Shown here in pieces: positions 46,126 to 54,649 of a stretch of DNA of 64,000 nucleotides. The notes beneath the pieces are model-generated. The model ran no database searches. It had not been told where the DNA came from and saw only the letters and a list, made by a program, of their open reading frames with translations. Both the position numbers and the translations under genes were made by a program. Origin of the DNA: Salininema proteolyticum (GTDB lineage Bacteria; Actinomycetota; Actinomycetes; Mycobacteriales; Micromonosporaceae); assembly GCF_042685645.1 (NCBI RefSeq), contig NZ_JBHUNX010000001.1:2728001-2792000 (forward strand), written 5' to 3'. How positions within the stretch are numbered: position 1 is the stretch's first letter; each line of letters begins with the position of its first letter.

Positions 46126-46373
46126 GCTGCCCTCCCGGTGGTGGAGAGGTAGTCGGCGTATCGGGCTTGGGCACGGACGGCCTCGCCGATCAGGCGGTCG
46201 GCGATATCGGAGCTCATCGCCCAGCCGCGTACGGGAAGAATCCACCGCCCGGACGGACTGACGTGAGCGGCGGTCCTGCCGTTCACCGTGACCCAAAGAA
46301 GGGTCTTGGCGGAGCGTTTGACGATCTGGATCTGGAAGCCGGCCAGGGTGAGCCGGGAAAGTATGACGGGCAT
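46122..46373 (-). CDS. Hypothetical protein, first gene of an unknown operon
   Basis: 83 aa from ATG 46373 with GGAGGGG 6 bases upstream. It reads MPVILSRLTLAGFQIQIVKR then TLLWVTVNGRTAAHVSPSGR and ends with a helix rich in Ala and Arg. It is small, soluble and basic. Four-base overlap with the next gene shows an operon of three. A hairpin (46388-46413) lies just upstream of its ribosome binding site. No family recognised. Confidence 0.7.
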   Translation of the reverse strand: MPVILSRLTLAGFQIQIVKRSAKTLLWVTVNGRTAAHVSPSGRWILPVRGWAMSSDIADRLIGEAVRAQARYADYLSTTGRAA

Positions 46374-46387
46374 GCTTCGCCCCTCCG

Positions 46388-46413
46388 ATCTCCTGCAAAA
46401 GCGCAGGGGGAGA
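46388..46413 (-). promoter_or_regulatory. Hairpin in the leader of the unknown operon
   Basis: ATCTCC-TGC and GCA-GG-GGAGAT form a stem with a small GG bulge and loop AAAAGC, directly before the first gene's ribosome binding site. It could hide or expose that site, or be chance. Confidence 0.35.
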
Positions 46414-47090
46414 TAAAGTGTGTGGTCTCAAGGCGCGCCAGAGCACGGCGCGAGATAGACGCGACGGAACGCGCGCGTCGGAAGAGGGAAAGTCGGCTGG
46501 ATTCAGACAGCCTGATCAACTAGGATGAGTCGGTACAACGCTCCTTTCGAGGATTGTTTGTTGTGGGCGGCTCGTCGGAGTTAGGCCGCGAAACCAAAGG
46601 TCCGGCGAGCCGCTATCGAAATCGAGCTGGGTGCGCGATCGCGATCTCCCACAGACGTCGGGTCTGCGGGACCAATGCTCAGTGTCACTCAAGTTTTCTG
46701 TGGAAGTCAAGAACGACACGGCTCGGCGTGTCGTGTGGGCTCCAATTCGTCTAGTCGTTTGGGACATGGTGTGGGAGTCGGCTTCCGGCGTTGGTGGCGC
46801 GAGGACCTAACGATTTTGATATCTGTTCGGAATGCCATTCATGTGCAAGCTAGGGTTCGGAGTTTTATGGCATCAATGCGGGTCATCGGGGTGAGTTGTA
46901 GTTGGGGGGCGGCCCTTGGAGGGGAGAGAGAGTTGGCGGTTGGAATTGAGAAGTGTGGCAAGGGTGAGCGTCTCTTGTGAGGAGAGGGAAAGGGTTTGTA
47001 GGGACCTTTAGGGAGAGCGTCTATTCGCACGCACTTGTGATCGAGACGCTAGTGCCAAGGGGCTGTGGGCATTTTCGGACGTGATGGCTG

Positions 47091-47224
47091 AGGCCGGGAG
47101 GCCGGGAGGCCGGGAGGCCGGGAGGCCGGGAGGCCGGGAGGCCGGGAGGCCGGGAGGCCGGGAGGCCGGGAGGCCGGGAGGCCGGGAGGCCGGGAGGCCG
47201 GGAGGCCGGGAGGCCGGGAGGCCG
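47091..47224. repeat. Tandem 8-bp minisatellite, unit AGGCCGGG, about 16.7 copies
   Basis: Perfect head-to-tail copies of AGGCCGGG fill about 134 bp. Because three units make 24 bp, every frame reads an eight-residue repeat (such as GGREAGRP), which creates spurious long ORFs on both strands. The unit contains the palindrome GGCC. No spacers are present, so it is not a CRISPR array. It lies between the unknown operon and the DHFR-like gene, outside any gene I accept. Confidence 0.95.
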
Positions 47225-47509
47225 ACAAGTATAAAGCTACGCCCATCGAAGGCGGAGCGGGAAGCAGCTGTACCAGCGGGTGCGCCTGTGGAACGACGTT
47301 GACTGCGCGCAGAAGGCGGATATGGCGTCTCGGAATCGGCAGTGGGAACGTGCCTGTGGCGGGATTAGGGCCGGGCGGGACTGTACCCATGATGGATGGT
47401 CGTGGGGCTGGGCCATTTGTGGGGGTGTGCGTTCGGCGGCGGGAACGTTCCGGCCTCGGCAGTAGCGGCACGGTGGGACCGGCGGTGCGCCGACCCCACC
47501 CACCGTTGC

Positions 47510-48070
47510 CTACGCCGGGGCGTAGCGGAACAGGGTCACCTTGCCGTCGTAGACCTTGGCGTCGAGGAGCTTCAGGTCGAATCGGCCCGCCGAACCGTCG
47601 AAGGTCGGCTGTCCCCCACCGAGAACCACGGGGTGGACGCTGATCTGGTACTCGTCGACGAGCCCCTCCCGGGTGAGCGCGTTGGCGAGCGCGGATCCGC
47701 CGAAGAGGACGAGGTCCCCGTCGACGGAGGCTTTGAGGTCGGCCACGGCGGTCTTCAAGTCGCCCTTGACGACCTTGGTGTTCCAGTCGGCGGACTGGAG
47801 GGTGTTGGAGAAGACGGCCTTTGGGAACTCGCGCCAGATCGGGGCGAAGGCATGGTCGTGCGGGTCGTCCGAGTACTCCTCGGCCTTGGGCCAGAATCCG
47901 GCCATCATCTCGTAGACGACGCGCCCGTAGAGGAACATGCCGGCGGTCTCGGTGAAGCGGCGGGAGTACGCGGACAGTTCGGGCCCCATGACGGGCCAGT
48001 CGAACTCTCCATTGGGCCCGTGAATGAATCCGTCGGCCGACTGGGCGACGAAGTGGATGAGTTTGCCCAT
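47510..48070 (-). CDS. Dihydrofolate reductase-family protein (RibD C-terminal-like)
   Basis: 186 aa from ATG 48070. The pattern is that of the widespread RibD_C/DHFR-like reductases: MGKLIHFVAQSADGFIHGPN at the start, FLYGRVVYEMMAGFWP near residue 45, LFGGSALANALTREGLVDEY near 122 with the NADPH-binding GG, and HPVVLGGGQPTF near 147. It probably reduces a small heterocyclic or carbonyl substrate with NADPH, but it need not be a folate enzyme. It is monocistronic, 56 bp downstream of a response regulator gene on the same strand. Confidence 0.88.
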   Translation of the reverse strand: MGKLIHFVAQSADGFIHGPNGEFDWPVMGPELSAYSRRFTETAGMFLYGRVVYEMMAGFWPKAEEYSDDPHDHAFAPIWREFPKAVFSNTLQSADWNTKVVKGDLKTAVADLKASVDGDLVLFGGSALANALTREGLVDEYQISVHPVVLGGGQPTFDGSAGRFDLKLLDAKVYDGKVTLFRYAPA

Positions 48071-48126
48071 GGCAGGCTCCTTGGTATGGATCGGGGCGAA
48101 TATGTCCCTTGAACATACGTCCAGTC

Positions 48127-48768
48127 CTATTTGTTCTCCAGATAGGCGAGCACGGCGAGGACGCGGCGGTTGTCGTCCTCCGACTGGGCCAGGCCCAGCT
48201 TGCGGAAGACGCTGGCGGAGTGCTTGCCGACGGCCTTCTCGGTGACGTGCAGTTCGGCGGCGATGGCGGTGTTGGTGCGCCCCTCGGCCATGAGGCCCAG
48301 AACTTCGCGTTCGCGGGCGGTCAGGTCTTCGAGCCGGTTGTGTTGCCCGCCGATCAGCTCGGCGATGACCTCGGGGTCCATCGCGGTGCCGCCGGAGGCG
48401 ACGCGCCGCAGCGCTTGGACGAACTCCCCCACGTCGGCCACGCGGTCCTTGAGCAGGTAGCCGACGGCGCCCTTGCCGTCGCTGAGCAGTTCGCGGGCAT
48501 AGAGCTGCTCGACGTACTGGGACAGCACGAGGACGGGCAGTTCGGGGATGACCTTCCGGGCGGCGACGATGGCCTTGAGTCCCTCGTCGGTGAAGGTCGG
48601 GGGCATGCGGATATCCACGACGGCCACGTCGGGCCGGTGCTCCAGGAGCGCCTCGGTGAGCGCCTCACCGTCGGACACGGCGGCGCAGACTTCGAAGTCG
48701 TGCACCTCCAGTAGCCGGATCAGGCCCTCGCGAAGCAAAGAATTGTCCTCCGCCAGCACGACTCTCAT
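48127..48768 (-). CDS. NarL/LuxR-family response regulator
   Basis: 213 aa from ATG 48768, overlapping the kinase gene's stop by four bases. The receiver domain (residues 1-120) has the acidic pocket DN, phosphoacceptor Asp in VAVVDIRMPP (about residue 53), and Lys in YLLKDRVADV. The C-terminal LuxR HTH is LTAREREVLGLMAEGRTNTA, then IAAELHVTEKAVGKHSASVF. It is the partner of the adjacent sensor kinase. Targets are not visible here; the cyd operon lies just beyond the kinase gene. Confidence 0.94.
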   Translation of the reverse strand: MRVVLAEDNSLLREGLIRLLEVHDFEVCAAVSDGEALTEALLEHRPDVAVVDIRMPPTFTDEGLKAIVAARKVIPELPVLVLSQYVEQLYARELLSDGKGAVGYLLKDRVADVGEFVQALRRVASGGTAMDPEVIAELIGGQHNRLEDLTAREREVLGLMAEGRTNTAIAAELHVTEKAVGKHSASVFRKLGLAQSEDDNRRVLAVLAYLENK

Positions 48769-50063
48769 GTCGATGGTCCGTCCTCTCGATGCGTTGGGGC
48801 TCGCCGGGGCTTCATATCGTCGCAGGGCACTTCGATCGCCACTCGGGTAGGGCCGCCTTCGGGGCTGTACACGGAGATGGCGCCGTCGAAGGGCTCCAGG
48901 CGCCGCCGGATCCCCTCCAGTCCGCCGCCGGGCGTGAAGCGAGCGCCGCCGCGACCGTCGTCGACGATCTCCAGGCGGTAACCGTCGTCGGTGGTCGAGG
49001 CGGTCATGGTGACCTCCCCGGCACGGGCGTACTTGGAGACGTTGGTGAGCACTTCGTTGGCGGCGAAGTACATGGCGGACTCCAGGGGAAGGGGGAGGCT
49101 GACCTGCGCGGTGTCGACGACGGCGACGGGCAGGGGGTGGCCCAGGGCCGTGGAGACGAGGGCGCCGGACAGGCCCCGGTCGGCCAGAACGGGGGGATAG
49201 ATGCCCCGCACCAGGTCGCGGATGTCGGAGAGCACCGACTGGGTCTCGTGGCGGGCCTCGACGACGAGCTTGCGCGCCTGTTGGGGGGAGGTCGCGAGGA
49301 CCTCTTCGGCGAGGCCGAGGTTCAGGGCGAGCGCGACCAGCCGGGCCTGGGCCCCGTCGTGCAGGTCCCGTTCGATGCGGCGCAGTTCGGCCGCGGCGGC
49401 TTCGACGGTGTCGGCGCGGGAGCGGCTGAGTTCGGAGACCCGGCGTTGCAGGCGCATGGCGCGGGTGGGCCCGAGGAGCACGTTGGCCATGCGGGTGTAC
49501 CAGCGGACCAGTCGCAGTCCCCAGTGCCACCAGGTGGCGATGAGGAGGAGGCCGACGGGGAGGAAGAGGAACGCCCGCCAAGGGGAGTCGGAGTTGAGGG
49601 TGGCGACGGGCGCCAAGGCGGACTGGTGGTCGTAGACCCACCAGTTGAGGAACGGGTGGACTGTCAGGTAGATCCCGCCGACCAGGACGGCCAGGAGCAG
49701 TGTGTAGACGAGGACGCCGAGGGTGGAGTTGATCGCCAGCCAGGCGACGTCGCGCCAGGTGGCGGCCTGTTTGACCCAGGCGAGGAGGCGCCGGTCCCAG
49801 GAGCGGGCCTCGGGTTCGCGGTAGGGTACGCCGATCTCGTGGCCGCAGTAGCGGAGCAGGGCGCGGCGGTGCCAGTTGGCCCAGGCGCGGATGGCCGCGA
49901 AGGAGAGGAGCGTGGCGGGGATGCCTATCCAGAACAGGACGAGCATCCCGGAGGCGGCGGCGAAGGCGATGAGTCCGACGCCGGTGAGCGCAGCGAGAAG
50001 GAGCGCCGTGGTCGACCACAGGAGGACCAGGCGTTCGGCGATCTTGGTACTCAACTGCCGCAC
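48765..50063 (-). CDS. NarL-type sensor histidine kinase
   Basis: 432 aa from a GTG at 50063. The N-terminal half has about four membrane spans in two pairs (residues about 15-58 and 110-190) with a short extracytoplasmic loop, so it may sense a membrane-linked signal. The HisKA_3 H-box is RIERDLHDGAQARLVALAL (phospho-His in DLHDGAQ, about residue 240). The HATPase part has NEVLTNVSKYARAG (N-box), VDDGRGGARF and GGGLEGIRRRLEPF. It overlaps its response regulator gene by 4 bp. Confidence 0.93.
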   Translation of the reverse strand: MRQLSTKIAERLVLLWSTTALLLAALTGVGLIAFAAASGMLVLFWIGIPATLLSFAAIRAWANWHRRALLRYCGHEIGVPYREPEARSWDRRLLAWVKQAATWRDVAWLAINSTLGVLVYTLLLAVLVGGIYLTVHPFLNWWVYDHQSALAPVATLNSDSPWRAFLFLPVGLLLIATWWHWGLRLVRWYTRMANVLLGPTRAMRLQRRVSELSRSRADTVEAAAAELRRIERDLHDGAQARLVALALNLGLAEEVLATSPQQARKLVVEARHETQSVLSDIRDLVRGIYPPVLADRGLSGALVSTALGHPLPVAVVDTAQVSLPLPLESAMYFAANEVLTNVSKYARAGEVTMTASTTDDGYRLEIVDDGRGGARFTPGGGLEGIRRRLEPFDGAISVYSPEGGPTRVAIEVPCDDMKPRRAPTHREDGPST

Positions 50064-50198
50064 GCCTTAAACCTACCCGGTCGTAGCGGTTCGTGTCGTC
50101 GCCGGTCATGGCTGTGTGGGGTCGGTCGGGACCGGACGGTTCCACGGCCCGGTCGGACTTAGGAAGATCGTGGTTGGTTTTTCTCATCATGTCGTTTC

Positions 50199-50219
50199 AA
50201 AAAACAACCGGATGGTTGT
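50199..50219 (-). terminator. Intrinsic terminator of the cydABDC operon
   Basis: On the minus strand, ACAACC-ATCC-GGTTGT is followed at once by T5. The hairpin begins in the last codon of cydC. It insulates the operon from the two-component system genes. Confidence 0.8.
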
Positions 50220-51892
50220 CATCGGGCGACTGTGCTGGCAGCGGCCTTGGAATCGGACTCGGTCCGGGGTTCGAGGGCAGCCGGCGGCTGGAGGTCGATG
50301 ATCCGGTCGGCCACTCCGTCGGGCAGGTCGCGGTGGCTGATGATGATCGCCGAGCGCCCTTCGAGGGCGGCGGCGGCCGTCCGGAGGACCCGTTCGGCGA
50401 GCGCGGCGTCCAGGTGGGCGTCGAGTTCGTCTATGACGACGACTTCGCGGGAGGCGAGGAAGGCCCTCGCGAGGGCGATGCGGCCGCGTTCCCCGCCGGA
50501 GACCTCCTTGCCGAACTCCCCCAGGCGGGTGTCGAGGCCGTCATCGAGGGAGTCGAACCAGTCGCGCAGTCCGGCCCACCGGAGGGCGCGGACGAGGTCC
50601 TCGTCGGAAGCCTCGGGGCGGGCGATCTTGAGGTTCTCGGCGATGGTGGCGTCGAAGACGTAGGCGTCCTGTCCGCAGAGCGCGATGTTCTCGCGGACGG
50701 TGTCTCCGGTGAGGTCGGAGAACTCTATGCCGCCGATGCGCAGCGATCCCTCGTAGGGGATGAACCCGGCCAGGGCGGCGGCGATGGTGGACTTGCCCGC
50801 TCCGGAGGGGCCTTGGATCCCGATGCGCTCGCCGGGCCGGATCTTGAAGGTGAGCCGGTCGACGGCGGGGAGGGCGGATCCGGGCCAGCGGAGGGTGAGG
50901 TTCTTGGCCTCGATCATGGGCGGGCCCATGGACGGGTCGACCGGGTCCTCCATGGGGTCGGCCGGGTCGGGGCGGGGGATCGGGGTCTCGGAGATCTCGG
51001 TGAGGCGGCGCCCGGAGGCGCGGGACTTGCCGATCTCCTGGACCGCTTGTGGGAGGGCCTGGAGGGTCTCGAAGGCGGCCAGGGGCGTGAGGACGATGAC
51101 AGCCAGGAGGGTTCCGCGCAGGCTGCCGTCGGCGACGGCGGGCATGCCGACGTAGAGGGCTCCGGCGACGGCGGCTCCCATGGCCAGCCAGATGGAGGCC
51201 GAGGCGAGCCCGGCGGTCCAGGCGGTGCGCTTTTCGGCGCGGGTGAGCCTGTCCTGGGCCTGGTCCATGGCGTGCAGGGCCTTGTCGGCGGTGCCGGCGG
51301 CGACGAGTTCCTCGCGTCCGGCGAGGAAGGATTGGACGCCGGCGGTGAGATGGGCGCGGGCCTCGGCGGTGGCGCGGGCACCGGTCTTGCCGGCGAGTGC
51401 GGCGAGCGCCGGGGAGACGACGGCGGCCAGGGCGACGGCGCCGAGCATGACCCATCCGGCGGGAGGATATACGGCGAACTCGACGGCGAGGGCGACGGCC
51501 ATGGTGATGCAGGTGGTGATGACGGGGATGGCGCCGCGGATCCAGCGCTGCCCGACGCCGTCGACGTCGTCGATCAGGCGGGTCTGGAGGTCGCCGTTGC
51601 GCCACAGGGGCAGGCCGGAGGGCGCGAGGCGCATGAGCTTCTGCCAGACGGCGACGCGCAGGCTCTCCATGCCGCGGAAGGCGGTGTCGTGGCTGACGAT
51701 CCGTTCGGCGTAGCGGAAGACGCCGCGGCCGAGGCCGAGCGCGCGGACGGCGGTGATGGCCACCATGAGGTGGAGGATCGGAGGTTGTTCCCAGGCGCGG
51801 GAGATGAGGTAGGCGGAAACGGCGATCAGGCCGATCCCGCTGATCTGGGAGAGCGCCCCGAGGAGGGCGGCGAGCGACAGTCTTTTCCTCAT
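50219..51892 (-). CDS. cydC: Thiol reductant ABC exporter subunit CydC
   Basis: Half of the CydDC heterodimer that exports glutathione-like thiols or haem precursors needed for cytochrome bd assembly. The 557-aa protein starts at ATG 51892. Six membrane spans fill residues about 5-300 (LSLAALLGALSQISGIGLIA), and the ATPase domain has the Walker A motif GPSGAGKSTIAAAL (about 370), the signature VSGGERGRIALARAF and Walker B VVVIDELDAHLDA. The Walker B Glu is followed by Leu instead of the usual Pro. It is the last gene of cydABDC, 19 bp after cydD. Confidence 0.93.
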   Translation of the reverse strand: MRKRLSLAALLGALSQISGIGLIAVSAYLISRAWEQPPILHLMVAITAVRALGLGRGVFRYAERIVSHDTAFRGMESLRVAVWQKLMRLAPSGLPLWRNGDLQTRLIDDVDGVGQRWIRGAIPVITTCITMAVALAVEFAVYPPAGWVMLGAVALAAVVSPALAALAGKTGARATAEARAHLTAGVQSFLAGREELVAAGTADKALHAMDQAQDRLTRAEKRTAWTAGLASASIWLAMGAAVAGALYVGMPAVADGSLRGTLLAVIVLTPLAAFETLQALPQAVQEIGKSRASGRRLTEISETPIPRPDPADPMEDPVDPSMGPPMIEAKNLTLRWPGSALPAVDRLTFKIRPGERIGIQGPSGAGKSTIAAALAGFIPYEGSLRIGGIEFSDLTGDTVRENIALCGQDAYVFDATIAENLKIARPEASDEDLVRALRWAGLRDWFDSLDDGLDTRLGEFGKEVSGGERGRIALARAFLASREVVVIDELDAHLDAALAERVLRTAAAALEGRSAIIISHRDLPDGVADRIIDLQPPAALEPRTESDSKAAASTVAR

Positions 51893-51911
51893 GCTGCGGT
51901 CCCTTCGGCGC

Positions 51912-53576
51912 TTACCATGTCACTTCTCGGTCGGCGATGGCCGCCACGGCGGGCCGGTGCGAGGCGATGAGGACGGTGCGTCCTTCGGCGTGGCGGCGGA
52001 TGCCGTCGAGCACGCGTGCCTCGGTGTCCCGGTCGAGGTGGGCGGTCGGTTCGTCGAGGATGAGGACGGGAGGGTTGAGGGCCTTGACGCGCAGGAAGAG
52101 GCGGGCCAGTCCGATGCGGGCGGCCTCTCCGGCGCTGACGCCGGAGCCGGAGGCGCTGACGCTGCGGGAGGGGTCGGGCGCTTGGGCGGCGGCGACGGCC
52201 TCTTCCACCATGGAGTCGGGCACTTCGTCGGCGACGGCCAGGCGGACGTTGTCGGCGATGGTGCCGTCGACGAGGACGGGTTTCTGCGGCATCCAGGCGG
52301 TGCGGTGGCGCCACTGGTCGAGGTCGGCCTCGGCGAGGTCCTGTTCACCGACCAGGAGGGAGCCGCTCTGCGGGGTGCGGAATCCGAGGAGGGCGGAGAA
52401 GAGCGTGGACTTCCCGGCGCCGGAGGGCGCGGTGAGAACCGTGATCGCGCCGGCGGGAATGGTCATGGACAGTTCGGGCAGCGGTTCGCGTCCGGGGTAG
52501 GCGAAGCGGGCGCGGCGCACCTGGATCATAGGGGCGCTCCGGGCGACGGCGGCGGGCGCGCGGGCGGGTTCTCCGGTGTCCTCTTCCTTGATGGTGGCGA
52601 AGAGCTCGTCGGCGGCGGCCAGGCCTTCGGCGCTGGCGTGGTAGTGGACGCCGACCTGGCGCAGCGGCAGGTAGGCCTCGGGGGCGAGGATGAGGACGAA
52701 CAGGGCGATCTGGAGCCCGACCATGCCGGAGAGGTCGCCGTGGACGAGGCGGACGCCGATCTCGACGGCCACGATCGCCACGGAGATGGAGGCGGCCAGT
52801 TCGAGGGCGAGGGCGGACATGAAGGCGACCTTGAGGAGGCTCATGGTCCGTTTGCGGTAGTCGACGGTGGACGCGCGCAGGTGCTCGGTCTGGCGCTCGG
52901 CGCGGCCGAAGGCCTTGAGGGTGGGCAGTCCGGCGACGAGGTCGGTGAAGCGGCGGGCGAGGAGGGCGGTGACCTTCCACTGCTTCTCGGCGCGGGCGCT
53001 GGTGTAGAGGCCGATGAGGATGCCGAAGACGGGGATGAGCGGCAGGGTCAGCACGACCACGACGGCGGAGGTGACGTCGGCGGTGGCCATCACGGCGATG
53101 ACGGAGAGGGGCACGAGCACGGCGAGGACGAGCTGCGGGATGTAGCGGGAGAAGTAGGAGTCGAGCGACTCGATGCCGCGGACGAGGAGGTTGGCCGTCT
53201 CGCCGGAGTGGCGCCCGTCCTCGGGCTGCCGGGCCAGGGAGGCGAGGGCGGCGGAGCGGAGGTCGCGCTTGACGCCGGAGGCGGAGGCCTGGGCGGCGCT
53301 GTCCTGGACCGAGGCGGCGATGGCGCGCAGGGCCATGGCCCCGGCGAGGACCGCCATCTCCCGCATCGAGCCCTCGAGGGTCAGCTCGCCGGCGACGGCC
53401 CCGGACACGAGCGTGGCGATGGACCAGGCCCCGGCGATGATGCAGGCGGTGGTGACCGCGCCGAGCACGGCCGAGAGGACGATATAGCGGCGGGTTCCCC
53501 TGGTGTAGCGGAAGAGCCGCCGGTCGATGCCGCGGGTGCGCGGCGGTTCCAGTGAGTTCGTGCTTGTCGCTGTCAC
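51912..53576 (-). CDS. cydD: Thiol reductant ABC exporter subunit CydD
   Basis: 554 aa from ATG 53576. The N-terminal transmembrane domain (about 25-320) begins GIDRRLFRYTRGTRRYIVLS. In the ATPase domain the Walker A is APSGAGKSTLFSALLGF (about 390), the signature motif is degenerate (GSGVSAGEAARIGLARLF) and Walker B is PVLILDEPTAHLD. Pairing of one normal and one degenerate ATPase signature is typical of heterodimeric exporters. It lies between cydB (62 bp) and cydC (19 bp). Confidence 0.92.
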   Translation of the reverse strand: MTATSTNSLEPPRTRGIDRRLFRYTRGTRRYIVLSAVLGAVTTACIIAGAWSIATLVSGAVAGELTLEGSMREMAVLAGAMALRAIAASVQDSAAQASASGVKRDLRSAALASLARQPEDGRHSGETANLLVRGIESLDSYFSRYIPQLVLAVLVPLSVIAVMATADVTSAVVVVLTLPLIPVFGILIGLYTSARAEKQWKVTALLARRFTDLVAGLPTLKAFGRAERQTEHLRASTVDYRKRTMSLLKVAFMSALALELAASISVAIVAVEIGVRLVHGDLSGMVGLQIALFVLILAPEAYLPLRQVGVHYHASAEGLAAADELFATIKEEDTGEPARAPAAVARSAPMIQVRRARFAYPGREPLPELSMTIPAGAITVLTAPSGAGKSTLFSALLGFRTPQSGSLLVGEQDLAEADLDQWRHRTAWMPQKPVLVDGTIADNVRLAVADEVPDSMVEEAVAAAQAPDPSRSVSASGSGVSAGEAARIGLARLFLRVKALNPPVLILDEPTAHLDRDTEARVLDGIRRHAEGRTVLIASHRPAVAAIADREVTW

Positions 53577-53638
53577 GTCGGTCCCCGATCTGTCGTGGTG
53601 TGGGCGGGCGGGGAGTCCCCGCCCGCCTCAGGCCGTCG

Positions 53639-54634
53639 TCAGGCCGGAATGTCGTCCAGCTTGAGCCGCTTCCGGAACACCCAGTACGTCCAACCCTGGT
53701 AGAGCAGGACGACGGGGAGGAATATGACGGCCGCCCAGGTCATGATCGTGAGCGTGTAGCTCGTGGCGGCCGCGCTCTCGTGGGTCAACGAGTAGGCGGG
53801 GTCCACGGTGGAGGGAAGGACGTTCGGCCACAGGGCGGAGAAGAGCCCGAACCCGGCGAAGCCGATGGTGGCGGCCGTGAAGGTGAAGGCCCACCCGTCC
53901 TTTCCCGCCAGATTGCTCCCGATCGACGCTAGCAGTGAGACGACCGTCAGGCCGATCAACACGCCGGAGAGCGTCGATCCGGAGTGGACCTGGGTCCAGA
54001 TGAGCCAGACCGCCGCGGGGACGGCCGTGGCCAGCGCGAGCTTCCACGACAGGGCGTGGGCCTTGGCGGAGAACTCGCCGGCGGTCTTGAGCGCCAGGAA
54101 GCTCGCTCCGTGCGCGGCGAACAGGAGGACGAACGTGATGCCGCCCAGCAGCGAGTAGAAGTTGACCAGGTCCAGGACCGAGCCGGTGAAGTAGTGCTCG
54201 GCGTTGAGCTCGACCCCGAAGACGAGGTTGGCGGTCACGACGCCCCACAGGAACGCGGCGGTGTAGGAGCAGATGGTGATGGCCCTGTCCCAGGCGACCT
54301 TCCACTCCTCGCCCTTGCCCTTCCCGCGGTACTCGAAGGCGACGCCGCGGACGATGAGCGCCAGGAGTATGAGGAACAGCAGCAGGTAGAAGCCGGAGAA
54401 GAGGCTGGAGTACCAGACGGGGAAGGCGGCGAACATGGCGCCGCCGGCGGTGATCACCCAGGTCTCGTTGCCGTCCCAGACGGGGCCGATGGTGTTGATG
54501 GCCAGGCGCCGCTCGCGGTCGGACTTGGCCAGGACGGGCAGGAGCATGCCCACCCCGAAGTCGAAGCCCTCCAGGACGAAGTAGCCGGTGAAGAGCACGG
54601 CGATGGCGATGAACCAGATTGTCGTGAGATCCAT
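53639..54634 (-). CDS. cydB: Cytochrome d ubiquinol oxidase subunit II
   Basis: 331 aa from ATG 54634 (MDLTTIWFIAIAVLFTGYFV). Eight or nine membrane spans run through the chain, with the conserved start FVLEGFDFGVGML (residues about 21-33) and GPVWDGNETWVITAGGAMFA (about 50-69). It pairs with CydA, 15 bp upstream, in cytochrome bd oxidase, which oxidises quinol and reduces O2 at high affinity. Confidence 0.96.
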   Translation of the reverse strand: MDLTTIWFIAIAVLFTGYFVLEGFDFGVGMLLPVLAKSDRERRLAINTIGPVWDGNETWVITAGGAMFAAFPVWYSSLFSGFYLLLFLILLALIVRGVAFEYRGKGKGEEWKVAWDRAITICSYTAAFLWGVVTANLVFGVELNAEHYFTGSVLDLVNFYSLLGGITFVLLFAAHGASFLALKTAGEFSAKAHALSWKLALATAVPAAVWLIWTQVHSGSTLSGVLIGLTVVSLLASIGSNLAGKDGWAFTFTAATIGFAGFGLFSALWPNVLPSTVDPAYSLTHESAAATSYTLTIMTWAAVIFLPVVLLYQGWTYWVFRKRLKLDDIPA

Positions 54635-54649
54635 GTTGCGGTCCTTGGT

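Larger units (their letters stand above)
46374..47509. other. 1.1-kb region with no recognised gene, containing an 8-bp minisatellite
   Basis: Base composition is closer to 50-55% GC over 46780-47040 than in the flanks. Short frames such as 46516-46767 (-) lack ribosome binding sites and codon bias. The right part is the tandem repeat at 47091-47224. Nothing else is recognised. Confidence 0.45.

Noticed and set aside
46516..46767. - strand ORF of 83 codons
   Set aside because: It is Ser/Thr/Arg-rich with no ribosome binding site, in a region without coding bias.
47091..47224. CRISPR array
   Set aside because: Copies are contiguous 8-bp units with no spacers, and no cas genes are nearby.
47049..48116. 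- strand ORF with an eight-residue Pro-rich repeat
   Set aside because: The repeat arises from the 8-bp minisatellite and the rest is a shifted frame of the DHFR-like gene.
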